NCBI GenBank assembly: GCA_003151655.1
Contig: PLYB01000297.1
Coordinates: 1 to 9,191, forward strand
Length of the DNA stretch: 9,191 nt
Direction of reading: 5' to 3'
From: Gallionellaceae bacterium
GTDB taxonomy: Bacteria > Pseudomonadota > Gammaproteobacteria > Burkholderiales > Gallionellaceae
Below, piece after piece: positions 1 through 5,813 of the stretch. The notes beneath the pieces were generated by a model. That model ran no database searches. It was not told where the DNA came from and saw nothing but the letters and a program-made list of their open reading frames with translations. The translations under genes and the position numbers were made by a program. Position 1 is the first letter of the stretch. Each line of letters begins with the position of its first letter.

Positions 1-142
1 ATGTTAAGTTAGCGCTTATGGGCCTGCGCCGGTATGACTGTTGTTTAGCCGAATGGATTATTTTGGTATATTTTATTGAGGAGCCAATGAATTGATCACT
101 CAGCTTAACCAATTGCTAAAATCAAACTTGTGCGAAATATAT

Positions 143-175
143 AAAGAAATAGCCCGCTGTGCGGGCTATTTCTTT
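143..175 (-). terminator. Rho-independent terminator of the minus-strand operon
   Basis: A perfect 15-bp inverted repeat (arms 143-157 and 161-175) encloses a 3-base loop (tgt). The GC-rich heart of the stem (gcccgc/gcgggc) is flanked by A-rich and T-rich outer parts, so either strand ends in a TTTCTTT tract and the structure can work in both directions. It lies 16 bases past the stop codon of the last gene of the minus-strand run, exactly where that operon should end. Confidence 0.88.
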
Positions 176-191
176 GGTCACGTCAGCTTAT

Positions 192-1211
192 TTATTGCGG
201 ACAAGGATTAGGCAGCGTCTTCACTGCCTCCAAGTTTCTCGCAGAGCCGCCTAGCTTCCTATACGCCTCGAAATTTTCCTTATTCAGTCTATTTGCCCCT
301 GCTACTCGATTGCCCATCTCAATCATGACCGGCTTATCAATGTACCCTGAAATTTTTGCAGCTTCTTTTTGACGTTGTATTTCCAGCGCGGCATTTCTGG
401 CAATTGCCTGGTTATATTCAATGGTCGCTGATATTTCATACAATTTGTATTCGTTGGTAGCCTGACAAGCTTTAAGTTTATTGGCTCGTTCCTCACGCCC
501 TTTACTTTCAGCAAGCTCCATTGCCCGCCTGTCAGCCGCAGCTTTTTCTCTTGTTTGCTGCTCAGCGTTGGCTCTTTCCTGCGCCTCTTTTTGACTTTTC
601 AATGCCGCAGTCCGTGAGGCTTCAGCCAAACGTTGTTTTTCCGGAAGGATTGTGGGTGCAGCTTTGATAATTGCGTCAACTATTTCTTTTATCTGGGCTA
701 CATATTTAGCTCGGTCTTCGCAGCGTTTGTCACCATAATGATAGTTTCTAGTATCTTCGATATATTTCAAATCAGACTTCAAGGATCGGCCTGACATTGC
801 TTTATATTCTTCCTGCGAAGACCCATGTTCCCCTTTACGCGGAAACAAAAAATATAGGGTGCTATCAAAGATACTGCCCCCACGAGAGCCGTAGTCCCCA
901 ATATATAAATCATTACATCTCTCAAATTTTTCTTCATCGAAGGCATGCATTCTAGGATCATGAGTTAGATCAACTTCACTTCCCCGCCCTCCTACCCTTC
1001 CTATATAAACTCCATCATCGTCAATCAAACTGGGTAATTTATTAATGATGTCTTGTATTGTATACGGCTGAACCGTCTTTTCCTCAACTTGAGGTGGTGG
1101 AGATTGATAATTCGTGATGTCGTCGATACCTGCCGAAAATGCAGAGAAAGATAGCAACAAAAGAGTACTGGCCGCAAATGTAGATATGCTCATTTTTTCT
1201 AAAAAGTTCAT
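192..1211 (-). CDS. Secreted coiled-coil hypothetical protein
   Basis: I do not recognise a family. The 339-residue product begins with a typical Sec signal peptide: MNFLEK, a hydrophobic core at residues 8-25, and a likely cleavage after SAFSA at residue 27, giving a periplasmic or secreted protein. The mature part has a Pro-rich start (38-40), a mixed region with cysteines at 99 and 164, a Lys/Glu/Ala/Gln-rich stretch (about 190-248) that looks like a charged coiled coil, a second helical segment to about 287, and cysteines at 249 and 337. Four cysteines would allow two disulfides. An upstream open frame extends the ORF to 1373, but it overlaps the previous gene and lacks signal-peptide character. 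AAAGGA at 1223-1218 is spaced 6 bases from the ATG at 1211 and 3 bases from the adjacent ATG at 1214, so 1211 is preferred. It is the last gene of the run, 32 bases after the DUF1643-like gene and just before the terminator. Confidence 0.72.
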   Translation of the reverse strand: MNFLEKMSISTFAASTLLLLSFSAFSAGIDDITNYQSPPPQVEEKTVQPYTIQDIINKLPSLIDDDGVYIGRVGGRGSEVDLTHDPRMHAFDEEKFERCNDLYIGDYGSRGGSIFDSTLYFLFPRKGEHGSSQEEYKAMSGRSLKSDLKYIEDTRNYHYGDKRCEDRAKYVAQIKEIVDAIIKAAPTILPEKQRLAEASRTAALKSQKEAQERANAEQQTREKAAADRRAMELAESKGREERANKLKACQATNEYKLYEISATIEYNQAIARNAALEIQRQKEAAKISGYIDKPVMIEMGNRVAGANRLNKENFEAYRKLGGSARNLEAVKTLPNPCPQ

Positions 1212-1243
1212 CATTATTCCTTTGGCGTTTGGTTGGCTATCTG

Positions 1244-1825
1244 TTACAACAAACCAGCTAAATGATTGACGATAGGTAGCGCAGGCAAGCCTTGCGGGTG
1301 CTTGGCAAAATCGGCTGCGCAGGGGGAGCGTGAAACGATCATCCCAGACTGGTGGTTGTAATAAAAACCACATTGGGAGTCTGAAAGAAAACGCTGTTTA
1401 AACGGATTCAAACGATTATCGCTACCACCCCAAGCAAACCAGACGACCTTCTGTTTTCCACTTTCCGAAGGACACAGCGGCAGATCATTCAAGCGGCTCA
1501 TGGCAGAACAAGCCGCCCCTAAATCTGGGTTGCAGTGATAGAACAGATTCCAAACCTGAACAAACGCGTTCTCTGGTATCACTTTCCCCGCCTGTTGGTA
1601 TGCCGATAAAAAGCGATTTCGAACGCTAGGAAGCATCTTGTCGCCGTCTAAGTTCAAAGATGCTAATACACCAAATTGTGTTGGCTTTGCCGATCCCGGG
1701 TTTTTACCGATAATTGCGCCAACACATTCTCCATCCTCATCGGCGCTATGCTTTCCAAGGTAAATGCGAGTATCGAATCTAAACATGTAGTCGGCAATAG
1801 TTTCAAAGCGTGCGTAATAACTCAT
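1244..1825 (-). CDS. DUF1643-like protein
   Basis: This 193-residue protein has no signal peptide or membrane segment and is probably cytosolic. It resembles the DUF1643 family: a KNPGSA motif (residues 41-46) where that family has its NPS-A signature, then an Arg-rich helix (68-80) followed by VWNLF (91-95), a hydrophobic strand ending in AWGG (131-134), and a C-terminal G-LPALP segment (179-184) matching the family's G-P-HP end. The biochemical role of DUF1643 is not established to my knowledge, so no function is assigned. AAGGA at 1834-1830 lies 4 bases before the ATG. It is the fourth gene of the minus-strand run, 91 bases downstream of the lipoprotein gene. It is the only product of the run apparently confined to the cytoplasm. 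The family call rests on remembered motifs, not on an alignment. Confidence 0.68.
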   Translation of the reverse strand: MSYYARFETIADYMFRFDTRIYLGKHSADEDGECVGAIIGKNPGSAKPTQFGVLASLNLDGDKMLPSVRNRFLSAYQQAGKVIPENAFVQVWNLFYHCNPDLGAACSAMSRLNDLPLCPSESGKQKVVWFAWGGSDNRLNPFKQRFLSDSQCGFYYNHQSGMIVSRSPCAADFAKHPQGLPALPIVNHLAGLL

Positions 1826-1863
1826 GATGTCCTTATTGGTGAATAACTAGCCTTAGCGCTGGC

Positions 1864-1889
1864 GCATCGCGAGGTTTTATTCGCGATGC
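1864..1889. repeat. Intercistronic inverted repeat, 9-bp arms
   Basis: Perfect 9-bp arms (gcatcgcga at 1864-1872 and its complement at 1881-1889) flank an 8-base AT-rich loop. It sits in the 91-base gap between the lipoprotein gene and the DUF1643-like gene. No T tract follows on the minus strand, so it is unlikely to be an efficient intrinsic terminator. It could be an mRNA processing or stability element that sets different expression on either side. Confidence 0.5.
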
Positions 1890-1916
1890 CCTCCCAAACA
1901 AAATGGTTAGGTGGGG

Positions 1917-2696
1917 TTATTTAAAAGCCTTCAAATATGCCAATCGTTGTTCGGTTGTTTGCACCTTGCAATCTGCAATCACAACTGGTTCAAGAGTGCC
2001 GCCTTCAACTTCTTTACCCGCCTGAGCGCACTTCGTTTCTTTGTCCTTAATCCATGCGATTTGCTCTTTTTTAAGCGCAACTTTTCGCACATCATCTAGT
2101 CCTGCCATCAACTGCTTGTAGGTTTCATTCAACTGCTGGTCAGATTGAGCGAATTTTCTGTCTAGGCACTCGCCTTGCTCGGCAGTGTTCTCCAAGTTAA
2201 GGCCTTTGCAGATACCGGTTTGCTCTGTGGCATTAGCCTGCTCTGTTGTTACTGGGGTGGGTTCTACGGCGACGGGAAGTGGTGCCGCCACTTCGGGTGT
2301 TTTTTCGGCCGTCTTTTCTGCAACGCTGCCTTCGGCGCTGGCACACATTTTATTTAACAACCCAATAGCAATTAAATTGGCCGAAGGCACGCCATTCATT
2401 TCAAAAGCATTAAATGAAAAACTTTCACCTTCAACAGCAAACTGAACCATTGCCCTCACTGGCTTTTCTTGGAAGGTGATGTCGCCTTCGACATTCACAA
2501 ACACCTTGCCGTCATTACTTTTTCCTGACTTCCAAGATGGCGCCCCCATAAACCCTTTGACCATTTGATCTACGGTGTGATTGGGACATAACTGCATGAC
2601 ACCACCTTTGACCTGCTTAACTTCAGTCGAATCAAAACAAGCCGTCAGAAGCAACGGCAATGTAACGAGCAAACAAAATTTCAATGCATTATTCAT
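1917..2696 (-). CDS. Lipoprotein with C-terminal LprI/DUF1311 domain
   Basis: The 259-residue product starts with a lipoprotein signal peptide ending in the lipobox LLTAC, with lipidation at Cys20. Phe at position +2 suggests sorting to the outer membrane. A first globular segment (about 25-118, with cysteines 37 and 118) carries no family I can name. An Ala/Pro/Glu/Thr-rich linker follows (about 122-160). The C-terminal part (163-258) has the LprI/DUF1311 pattern: cysteines 163, 177, 223 and 243, D-QLNETY (186-193), Q-AWI-DKE--C (212-223) and a final RLAYL. This family takes its name from mycobacterial LprI, reported as a lysozyme inhibitor, but most members are uncharacterised. The frame is open to a TTG at 2708, but the ATG at 2696 gives the natural signal peptide; neither has a strong ribosome site. 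It is third in the run, 80 bases after the GYF_2 gene. Confidence 0.8.
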   Translation of the reverse strand: MNNALKFCLLVTLPLLLTACFDSTEVKQVKGGVMQLCPNHTVDQMVKGFMGAPSWKSGKSNDGKVFVNVEGDITFQEKPVRAMVQFAVEGESFSFNAFEMNGVPSANLIAIGLLNKMCASAEGSVAEKTAEKTPEVAAPLPVAVEPTPVTTEQANATEQTGICKGLNLENTAEQGECLDRKFAQSDQQLNETYKQLMAGLDDVRKVALKKEQIAWIKDKETKCAQAGKEVEGGTLEPVVIADCKVQTTEQRLAYLKAFK

Positions 2697-2727
2697 AGGG
2701 TTGTCCAAGGTTAATGGAATCTTTCAG

Positions 2728-2754
2728 ATTGGCTCTGAAATAAAATGAGCCGAT
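2728..2754. repeat. Intercistronic hairpin, 8-bp stem
   Basis: Arms attggctc (2728-2735) and gagccgat (2747-2754) pair over 8 positions, one of them a G-T wobble, around an 11-base AT-rich loop. It lies between the GYF_2 gene and the lipoprotein gene and has no T tract. A weak promoter-like pair on the minus strand (TTGAAC, 18 bases, TTTTAT) overlaps it, so a secondary start for the lipoprotein gene is possible but unproven. Confidence 0.35.
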
Positions 2755-2776
2755 TGTTGGTAAGTTCAATTCGCAG

Positions 2777-3316
2777 TTACATGTCAGAAAATAACGACAA
2801 GCAAAATAAAACAACCCAGACGATAAAATAGGCGTTGTTTTGTTTAAGTACTTTGGCACGGTTAAACAGATACAACGGAACTATCCAAGCAGAGCCCATT
2901 TTTTCAGTGTTGTGGCCTGCTTTCTTTAATTTCTTCTCATCCAGCAAGGATAGGGAAATGTTTAAAACAAGCGTCGTCCACCAAAAGTCACCAATACTTT
3001 TATGAGTTATTCCCGATAGAAGCCCGGCGATAAATACACCCACTAATGGAGCAAATGCCAACCACCATACAAGAGTGTTGCTAATAGCCTCTCCAGTTAA
3101 TGGTGGTGGCGAATCCGAAAACTGCGATAAAAATTCGGTGGAATCCAATGCAGCCCAGTCTGACATTCCTTTTTTCCAGACAAATGACCCACGAACTAAT
3201 TTACTGTTTGAAATAAGAGACAGTATTTCCGAATGGCTTACCGGCCCTAACCTAGCACCGTTTAGCTCGTAATGCCATTCATCACTAATTGTTGCTGCAT
3301 TGTCTACGTTTGCCAT
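2777..3316 (-). CDS. GYF_2-domain integral membrane protein
   Basis: The first 65 residues form a GYF_2 (DUF4339) domain: W14 and Y16, N-G (19-20), GP (24-25), a hydrophobic helix with LI (34-35), then VW (46-47), GM (50-51) and W54, the conserved aromatic and Gly-Met positions of the family. GYF-type domains usually bind proline-rich peptides, and the bacterial version commonly precedes membrane segments. After a Pro-rich linker (70-72) hydrophobic stretches lie at about 81-102, 111-125, 143-152 and 162-176, so the 179-residue protein is an inner-membrane protein with the GYF_2 domain probably cytosolic. The start follows the previous gene's stop by only 16 bases, which supports co-transcription. 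The ribosome site is weak (GGGGCGA, about 8 bases away). No enzymatic motif is visible, so the role may be as a membrane scaffold or adaptor. Confidence 0.78.
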   Translation of the reverse strand: MANVDNAATISDEWHYELNGARLGPVSHSEILSLISNSKLVRGSFVWKKGMSDWAALDSTEFLSQFSDSPPPLTGEAISNTLVWWLAFAPLVGVFIAGLLSGITHKSIGDFWWTTLVLNISLSLLDEKKLKKAGHNTEKMGSAWIVPLYLFNRAKVLKQNNAYFIVWVVLFCLSLFSDM

Positions 3317-3332
3317 AATATTTTCGCCCCGA

Positions 3333-3566
3333 TCACTTTATGCCTAAGATTTTTCCTATTACAAAAATGGATGACATAGAACAGAGAACTATAGTGACAA
3401 TTTTTACGATTTTGGAGTAGGTGACTAACTCCCCTTTCTTTTCGTAATAAACATCACCAGTGAACAATGAATAAAGCGTTACTGGAGCAAACACAAGAAA
3501 TCCGACCACTATGAACCAGCTTTTGCGGAACCACGGAACTTCGGCATACGATGAGTAAACTGCCAT
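3333..3566 (-). CDS. Small two-helix membrane protein
   Basis: A 77-residue protein with hydrophobic segments at about 15-36 and 52-74, separated by a short charged loop (YYEKKGE at 40-46). The segment before the first helix, EVPWFRKSW, is amphipathic and Trp-rich. The frame begins at an ATG at 3575, but the AAGGA motif touches that codon and is spaced 8 bases from the ATG at 3566, which is therefore the better start. It is the first gene of the run, about 47 bases from the predicted transcription start. I cannot name a family. Its tight linkage to the GYF_2 membrane protein suggests that the two products work together in the inner membrane; that is inference. Confidence 0.7.
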   Translation of the reverse strand: MAVYSSYAEVPWFRKSWFIVVGFLVFAPVTLYSLFTGDVYYEKKGELVTYSKIVKIVTIVLCSMSSIFVIGKILGIK

Positions 3567-3619
3567 AGCGAACATCCTTTCGGAAAAAAGTTAACGTAAC
3601 AACAATTAAGCAAGCCCAC

Positions 3620-3649
3620 ATATTGCCCTATGGGTAATATTTGTGTCAA
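3620..3649 (-). promoter_or_regulatory. Promoter of the five-gene run with embedded operator palindrome
   Basis: On the minus strand a perfect -35 box TTGACA (3649-3644) is followed after 18 bases by CAATAT (3625-3620) as the probable -10, placing transcription start near 3613. A 21-bp palindrome (arms 3620-3628 and 3632-3640, 3-base centre) fills most of the spacer and the -10 box; its arms (atattgccc and gggtaatat) match except for one position. A dimeric XRE-family repressor binding there would block RNA polymerase. The adjacent divergent gene encodes such a protein, so autoregulation and repression of the run are the natural reading. Confidence 0.6.
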
Positions 3650-3672
3650 TAACATTGCGTCGCGAGTTATTG
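3647..3672. promoter_or_regulatory. Second inverted repeat at the regulator start
   Basis: Perfect 7-bp arms caataac (3647-3653) and gttattg (3666-3672) flank a 12-base centre. The right arm ends 4 bases before the regulator's first ATG, and the left arm overlaps the -35 box of the opposing promoter. The same area carries a direct repeat of attgcgt (3654-3660 and 3669-3675). It may be a second operator or a hairpin masking the regulator start. Confidence 0.35.
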
Positions 3673-3676
3673 CGTA

Positions 3677-4045
3677 ATGAGTAAGCTACCCCGACACTCT
3701 CGCACTATGAGTATCGGAAAAACTATCAAAGGGTTGCGGCTAAATAAAGGCTGGAGCCAAGAGGAATTAGCACATCGTGTTGGGACAACAACACCTAGTA
3801 TTTCTCGAATTGAAACTGGCAAGCACGGTGCCAGCGATCAGTTAAAACAACTTATTGCACAGGAATTCGGACTCAAGGTATCTGAGTTGGTTGCACTTTC
3901 GGAGATTGATAAATTAACTTCAAAAACACCTGAGATGAGCCAAAGTGAGGAAGAGGAGCAAACGCTGCTGCGCTATTTTCGTAAGATGAGAATGGAAAAG
4001 CGAGAACTGTTCAAAACGATCGGACGGATATTTTCCGAACGATAA
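3677..4045 (+). CDS. XRE/Cro-CI family transcriptional regulator
   Basis: The 122-residue protein carries one HTH_3 (Cro/CI) domain at about 14-73: IGKTIKGLRLNKGWSQEEL, then a second helix (27-36) and a recognition helix starting at TTPSISRIETG (38-48), with FGLKVSEL closing the domain. The C-terminal tail (76-122) is acidic, then basic (EEEEQ at 91-95, followed by FRKMRMEKRELFK), predicted helical, and may mediate dimerisation. It has no signal-sensing or protease domain. Two ATG codons are possible (3677 and 3707); neither has a clear ribosome site, and the second lies just before the HTH core, so the shorter 112-residue form is possible. Placed divergently from the five-gene run and beside a 21-bp palindrome, it is probably the local repressor of that run and of itself. 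Confidence 0.85.
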   Translation: MSKLPRHSRTMSIGKTIKGLRLNKGWSQEELAHRVGTTTPSISRIETGKHGASDQLKQLIAQEFGLKVSELVALSEIDKLTSKTPEMSQSEEEEQTLLRYFRKMRMEKRELFKTIGRIFSER

Positions 4046-4108
4046 ATCTGTTTTCAAAAGCATAGATACTATCCACTAAGGATGCTGAGTCCGGTTAAAC
4101 GCTACCCA

Positions 4109-4140
4109 CGTAGAATGCGCTAAGCAACGCGCACCCATCG
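4109..4140. repeat. Degenerate REP-like palindrome
   Basis: This intergenic segment has a GTAGAATGCGC left part and a GCGCACCC right part around taagcaac, with a perfect tgcgc/gcgca inner stem. It resembles the GTAGGGTGC-type palindromes scattered in many proteobacterial genomes and shares the GTAG[GA][GA]TGC start and GCACC core with the better element at 5742-5788. The rest of the gap between the regulator and the antitoxin gene shows nothing clear. Confidence 0.35.
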
Positions 4141-4242
4141 CTTTTTCAATTTCATGTCCGTCCTAAGTTTACCGAAGGGTTCCACCCGACCCGCTTGCTG
4201 TGGCATTATTCGCCACCACGCGACATTGATTAGGAGTTCCAC

Positions 4243-4497
4243 ATGACACAATTAACGCTGGAAATGCCGGAGACGGCTTTTGCCACCCTGCATAAAACAC
4301 CTGCGGAATTCACCCGCGAATTGCGCGTTGCCGCTGCGGTTAAATGGTACGAATTGGAACTTCTCTCGCAAGGCAAGGCGGCAGAAATCGCCGGGCTAAC
4401 TCGCGCTGAATTTATCACCGCTCTGGGGCAATACAAAGTCAGTCCGTTTCAGTACACCGCCGAAGAAGTGCTAGAGGATTTGGCTAATGCGGATTGA
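4243..4497 (+). CDS. UPF0175 family antitoxin
   Basis: The 84-residue protein matches the UPF0175 family. A short N-terminal strand (LTLEMPE, 4-10) is followed by helices with AEFTRELRVAAAVKWYE (21-37), the conserved LSQGKAAEIAGLTRAEFI segment (41-58) that forms a helix-turn-helix-like unit, and the acidic C-terminus YTAEEVLEDL (71-80), probably the toxin-binding part. Such proteins act as DNA-binding antitoxins of PIN-type toxins and usually repress their own promoter. AGGAG at 4232-4236 lies 6 bases before the ATG. The gene overlaps the toxin gene by 11 bases. A short inverted repeat (gtggc/gccac, 4200-4216) lies just upstream and might be the autoregulatory site, though it is only 5 bp per arm. 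Confidence 0.88.
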   Translation: MTQLTLEMPETAFATLHKTPAEFTRELRVAAAVKWYELELLSQGKAAEIAGLTRAEFITALGQYKVSPFQYTAEEVLEDLANAD

Positions 4498-4975
4498 GCA
4501 GGTAGTTATCAATGCCTCTCCTCTAATCACGCTATTTCGTGCTGGTCTTCACCCGCTGTTACCCCAACTCTTTCCTGATCTTGCGGTTCCCGATGCTGTC
4601 TGGGCAGAAGTTGTCAACGCTACCCACGATGACCCCGCAACGCGCGGCTTACCTGAAATGAACTGGGCTAAAAAATTAACAACCCCTATCAGCCCGGATG
4701 TCTTGGAATGGGGGCTTGGCGCGGGAGAAACAGCCGTTCTCTCTTACGTCCAATACCATCGCGACTACACAGCCATTGTTGATGATCGTGAAGCTCGACG
4801 ATGCGCTAGTGTTTTGAATATCCCACTCATCGGCACGGCAGGTGTCGTGGTACTCGCCAGACGACGCGGGCTGATCGACTCAACTGAATTTGCACTGCGG
4901 CAATTGCAAGACTCCGGGCTGTGGATTTCCGAGCAATTAATTATAAAACTTGCCGCAGACGATCAAGCTCGGTAA
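4487..4975 (+). CDS. DUF3368 PIN-like toxin
   Basis: The 162-residue protein matches DUF3368, a PIN-fold family (predicted metal-dependent ribonuclease) usually paired with UPF0175. Features in order: VVINASPLITL (6-16), VPDAVWAEV (34-42) with Glu41, GAGETAVL (78-85) with Glu81, IVDDREARRCA (97-107) with Asp99/Asp100, and IPLIGTAGVVVLARRRGLI (112-130). The first acidic position of classical PIN domains, normally Asp, is Asn9 here; I believe this also occurs in other DUF3368 members, so activity cannot be excluded. AGAGGA at 4473-4478, inside the antitoxin gene, is spaced 8 bases from the ATG, and the 11-base overlap with the antitoxin indicates translational coupling. It presumably cleaves RNA when the antitoxin is lost. 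Confidence 0.88.
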   Translation: MRIEQVVINASPLITLFRAGLHPLLPQLFPDLAVPDAVWAEVVNATHDDPATRGLPEMNWAKKLTTPISPDVLEWGLGAGETAVLSYVQYHRDYTAIVDDREARRCASVLNIPLIGTAGVVVLARRRGLIDSTEFALRQLQDSGLWISEQLIIKLAADDQAR

Positions 4976-4990
4976 CAACTTTACCAAACC

Positions 4991-5710
4991 ATGCCCATCA
5001 TCCCCATCCTCATGTATCACAACATCGACAACCCGCCGCAGGGGGCGAAGTTGCGCGGTCTTTATGTGCGCACTGGCGCGTTTGCGCGGCAGATGTTTTT
5101 ATTGCGTCTGCTCGGCTATCAGGGGCTTTCCATGTCTGCTGCCATGCCTTATCTGCGCGGCGAGAAGCAAGGGCGTGTGGCGGTCATCACATTTGACGAT
5201 GGTTATGTGGACACGCTTGAAAATGCTTTACCGGTTTTGCAAAAGAATGGTTTTAGCGCGACGTGCTATTTCATCAGCCAACGCAGCGGGCTATACAACG
5301 ACTGGGATGCTGCTGCATTAAATGTACGCAAGCCGCTGATGAATGATGAACAGGTGCGCACTTGGCATACTGCCGGCATGGAGGTTGGCGCACATTCACG
5401 CACGCACCCTCGTTTGTCCAATTGTAATGATGCAGAATTACAAAATGAGATCGCGGGTAGCAAGGCCGATTTGGAGGCATTGACTGAAAGTGCGGTCACG
5501 CAATTTTGCTATCCCTATGGCGATCTGGATGAGCGTGTATCTAACGCTGTTCAGCAAGCGGGGTTCGATGCTGCCACGACGACTCGGCGTGGTCGTGTGC
5601 GAGTGGGCGATAATCCGCTACTCTTTCGCCGCATTCTGGTCAGCGGAAGCACCTTTCCGCATCTTTTTCTGCTCAAGTTATTGACTGGCTACGAGGATAA
5701 GCGCGGATGA
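4991..5710 (+). CDS. NodB-type polysaccharide deacetylase (CE4)
   Basis: The 239-residue protein contains a NodB homology domain: ILMYHNI (6-12) at the start, then TFDDGY (67-72) with catalytic base Asp69 and metal ligand Asp70, HSRTH (135-139) with ligands His135 and His139, the YPYGD loop (174-178), and an Arg-Arg pair at 213-214. All metal-binding residues are present, so it is probably an active zinc-dependent N- or O-deacetylase on a glycan. No signal peptide is seen, suggesting action on cytosolic or membrane-associated intermediates. The start is 15 bases after the toxin stop and lacks a clear ribosome site, but the ILMYH segment beginning at residue 6 fixes the start near here. With the following glycosyltransferase it hints at a lipopolysaccharide or exopolysaccharide locus. 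Confidence 0.88.
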   Translation: MPIIPILMYHNIDNPPQGAKLRGLYVRTGAFARQMFLLRLLGYQGLSMSAAMPYLRGEKQGRVAVITFDDGYVDTLENALPVLQKNGFSATCYFISQRSGLYNDWDAAALNVRKPLMNDEQVRTWHTAGMEVGAHSRTHPRLSNCNDAELQNEIAGSKADLEALTESAVTQFCYPYGDLDERVSNAVQQAGFDAATTTRRGRVRVGDNPLLFRRILVSGSTFPHLFLLKLLTGYEDKRG

Positions 5711-5741
5711 TTCGATCTACTGTTCAAAACAACAATAACCA

Positions 5742-5788
5742 AGGGTGCATTTCATGCACCATCGTCTTTGGTGCATGGAATGCACCCT
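5742..5788. repeat. REP-like double palindrome
   Basis: Two 20-bp arms (5742-5761 and 5769-5788) are reverse complements with one mismatch and enclose a 7-base loop. Each arm is itself a palindrome, ggtgcat-3 bases-atgcacc, so the element can fold as one long hairpin or as two small ones, the layout of paired REP/BIME units. It fills the gap between the deacetylase and glycosyltransferase genes. There is no T tract after it (the right side reads acaatattt), though it could still attenuate transcription. Confidence 0.75.
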
Positions 5789-5813
5789 ACAATATTTCTA
5801 ATTTGATTTAGAT

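Noticed and set aside
3..95. Open frame running in from the left edge, ending at TGA 93-95
   Set aside because: Only 30 codons with no recognisable motif; it could be the tail of an upstream gene, but chance is as likely. The rest of 1-142 shows nothing clear.
1212..1373. Upstream extension of the secreted protein's open frame
   Set aside because: It overlaps the end of the DUF1643-like gene, and the extra residues hide an otherwise perfect signal peptide with a well-placed ribosome site.
1841..1916. Possible integron attC site (GTTAGGT at 1909-1915 region plus hairpin)
   Set aside because: One core-like heptamer is present, but the partner end reads GTTATTC and the arms do not pair as in attC; no similar sites occur at the other gene junctions and no integrase is visible.
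2185..2445. Plus-strand open frames opposite the lipoprotein gene
   Set aside because: Ala/Ser/Gly-rich translation is the reverse-strand shadow of the low-complexity linker.
4200..4216. gtggc/gccac inverted repeat before the antitoxin gene as an operator
   Set aside because: Arms of 5 bp are too short to separate from chance; mentioned only as a possibility in the antitoxin entry.
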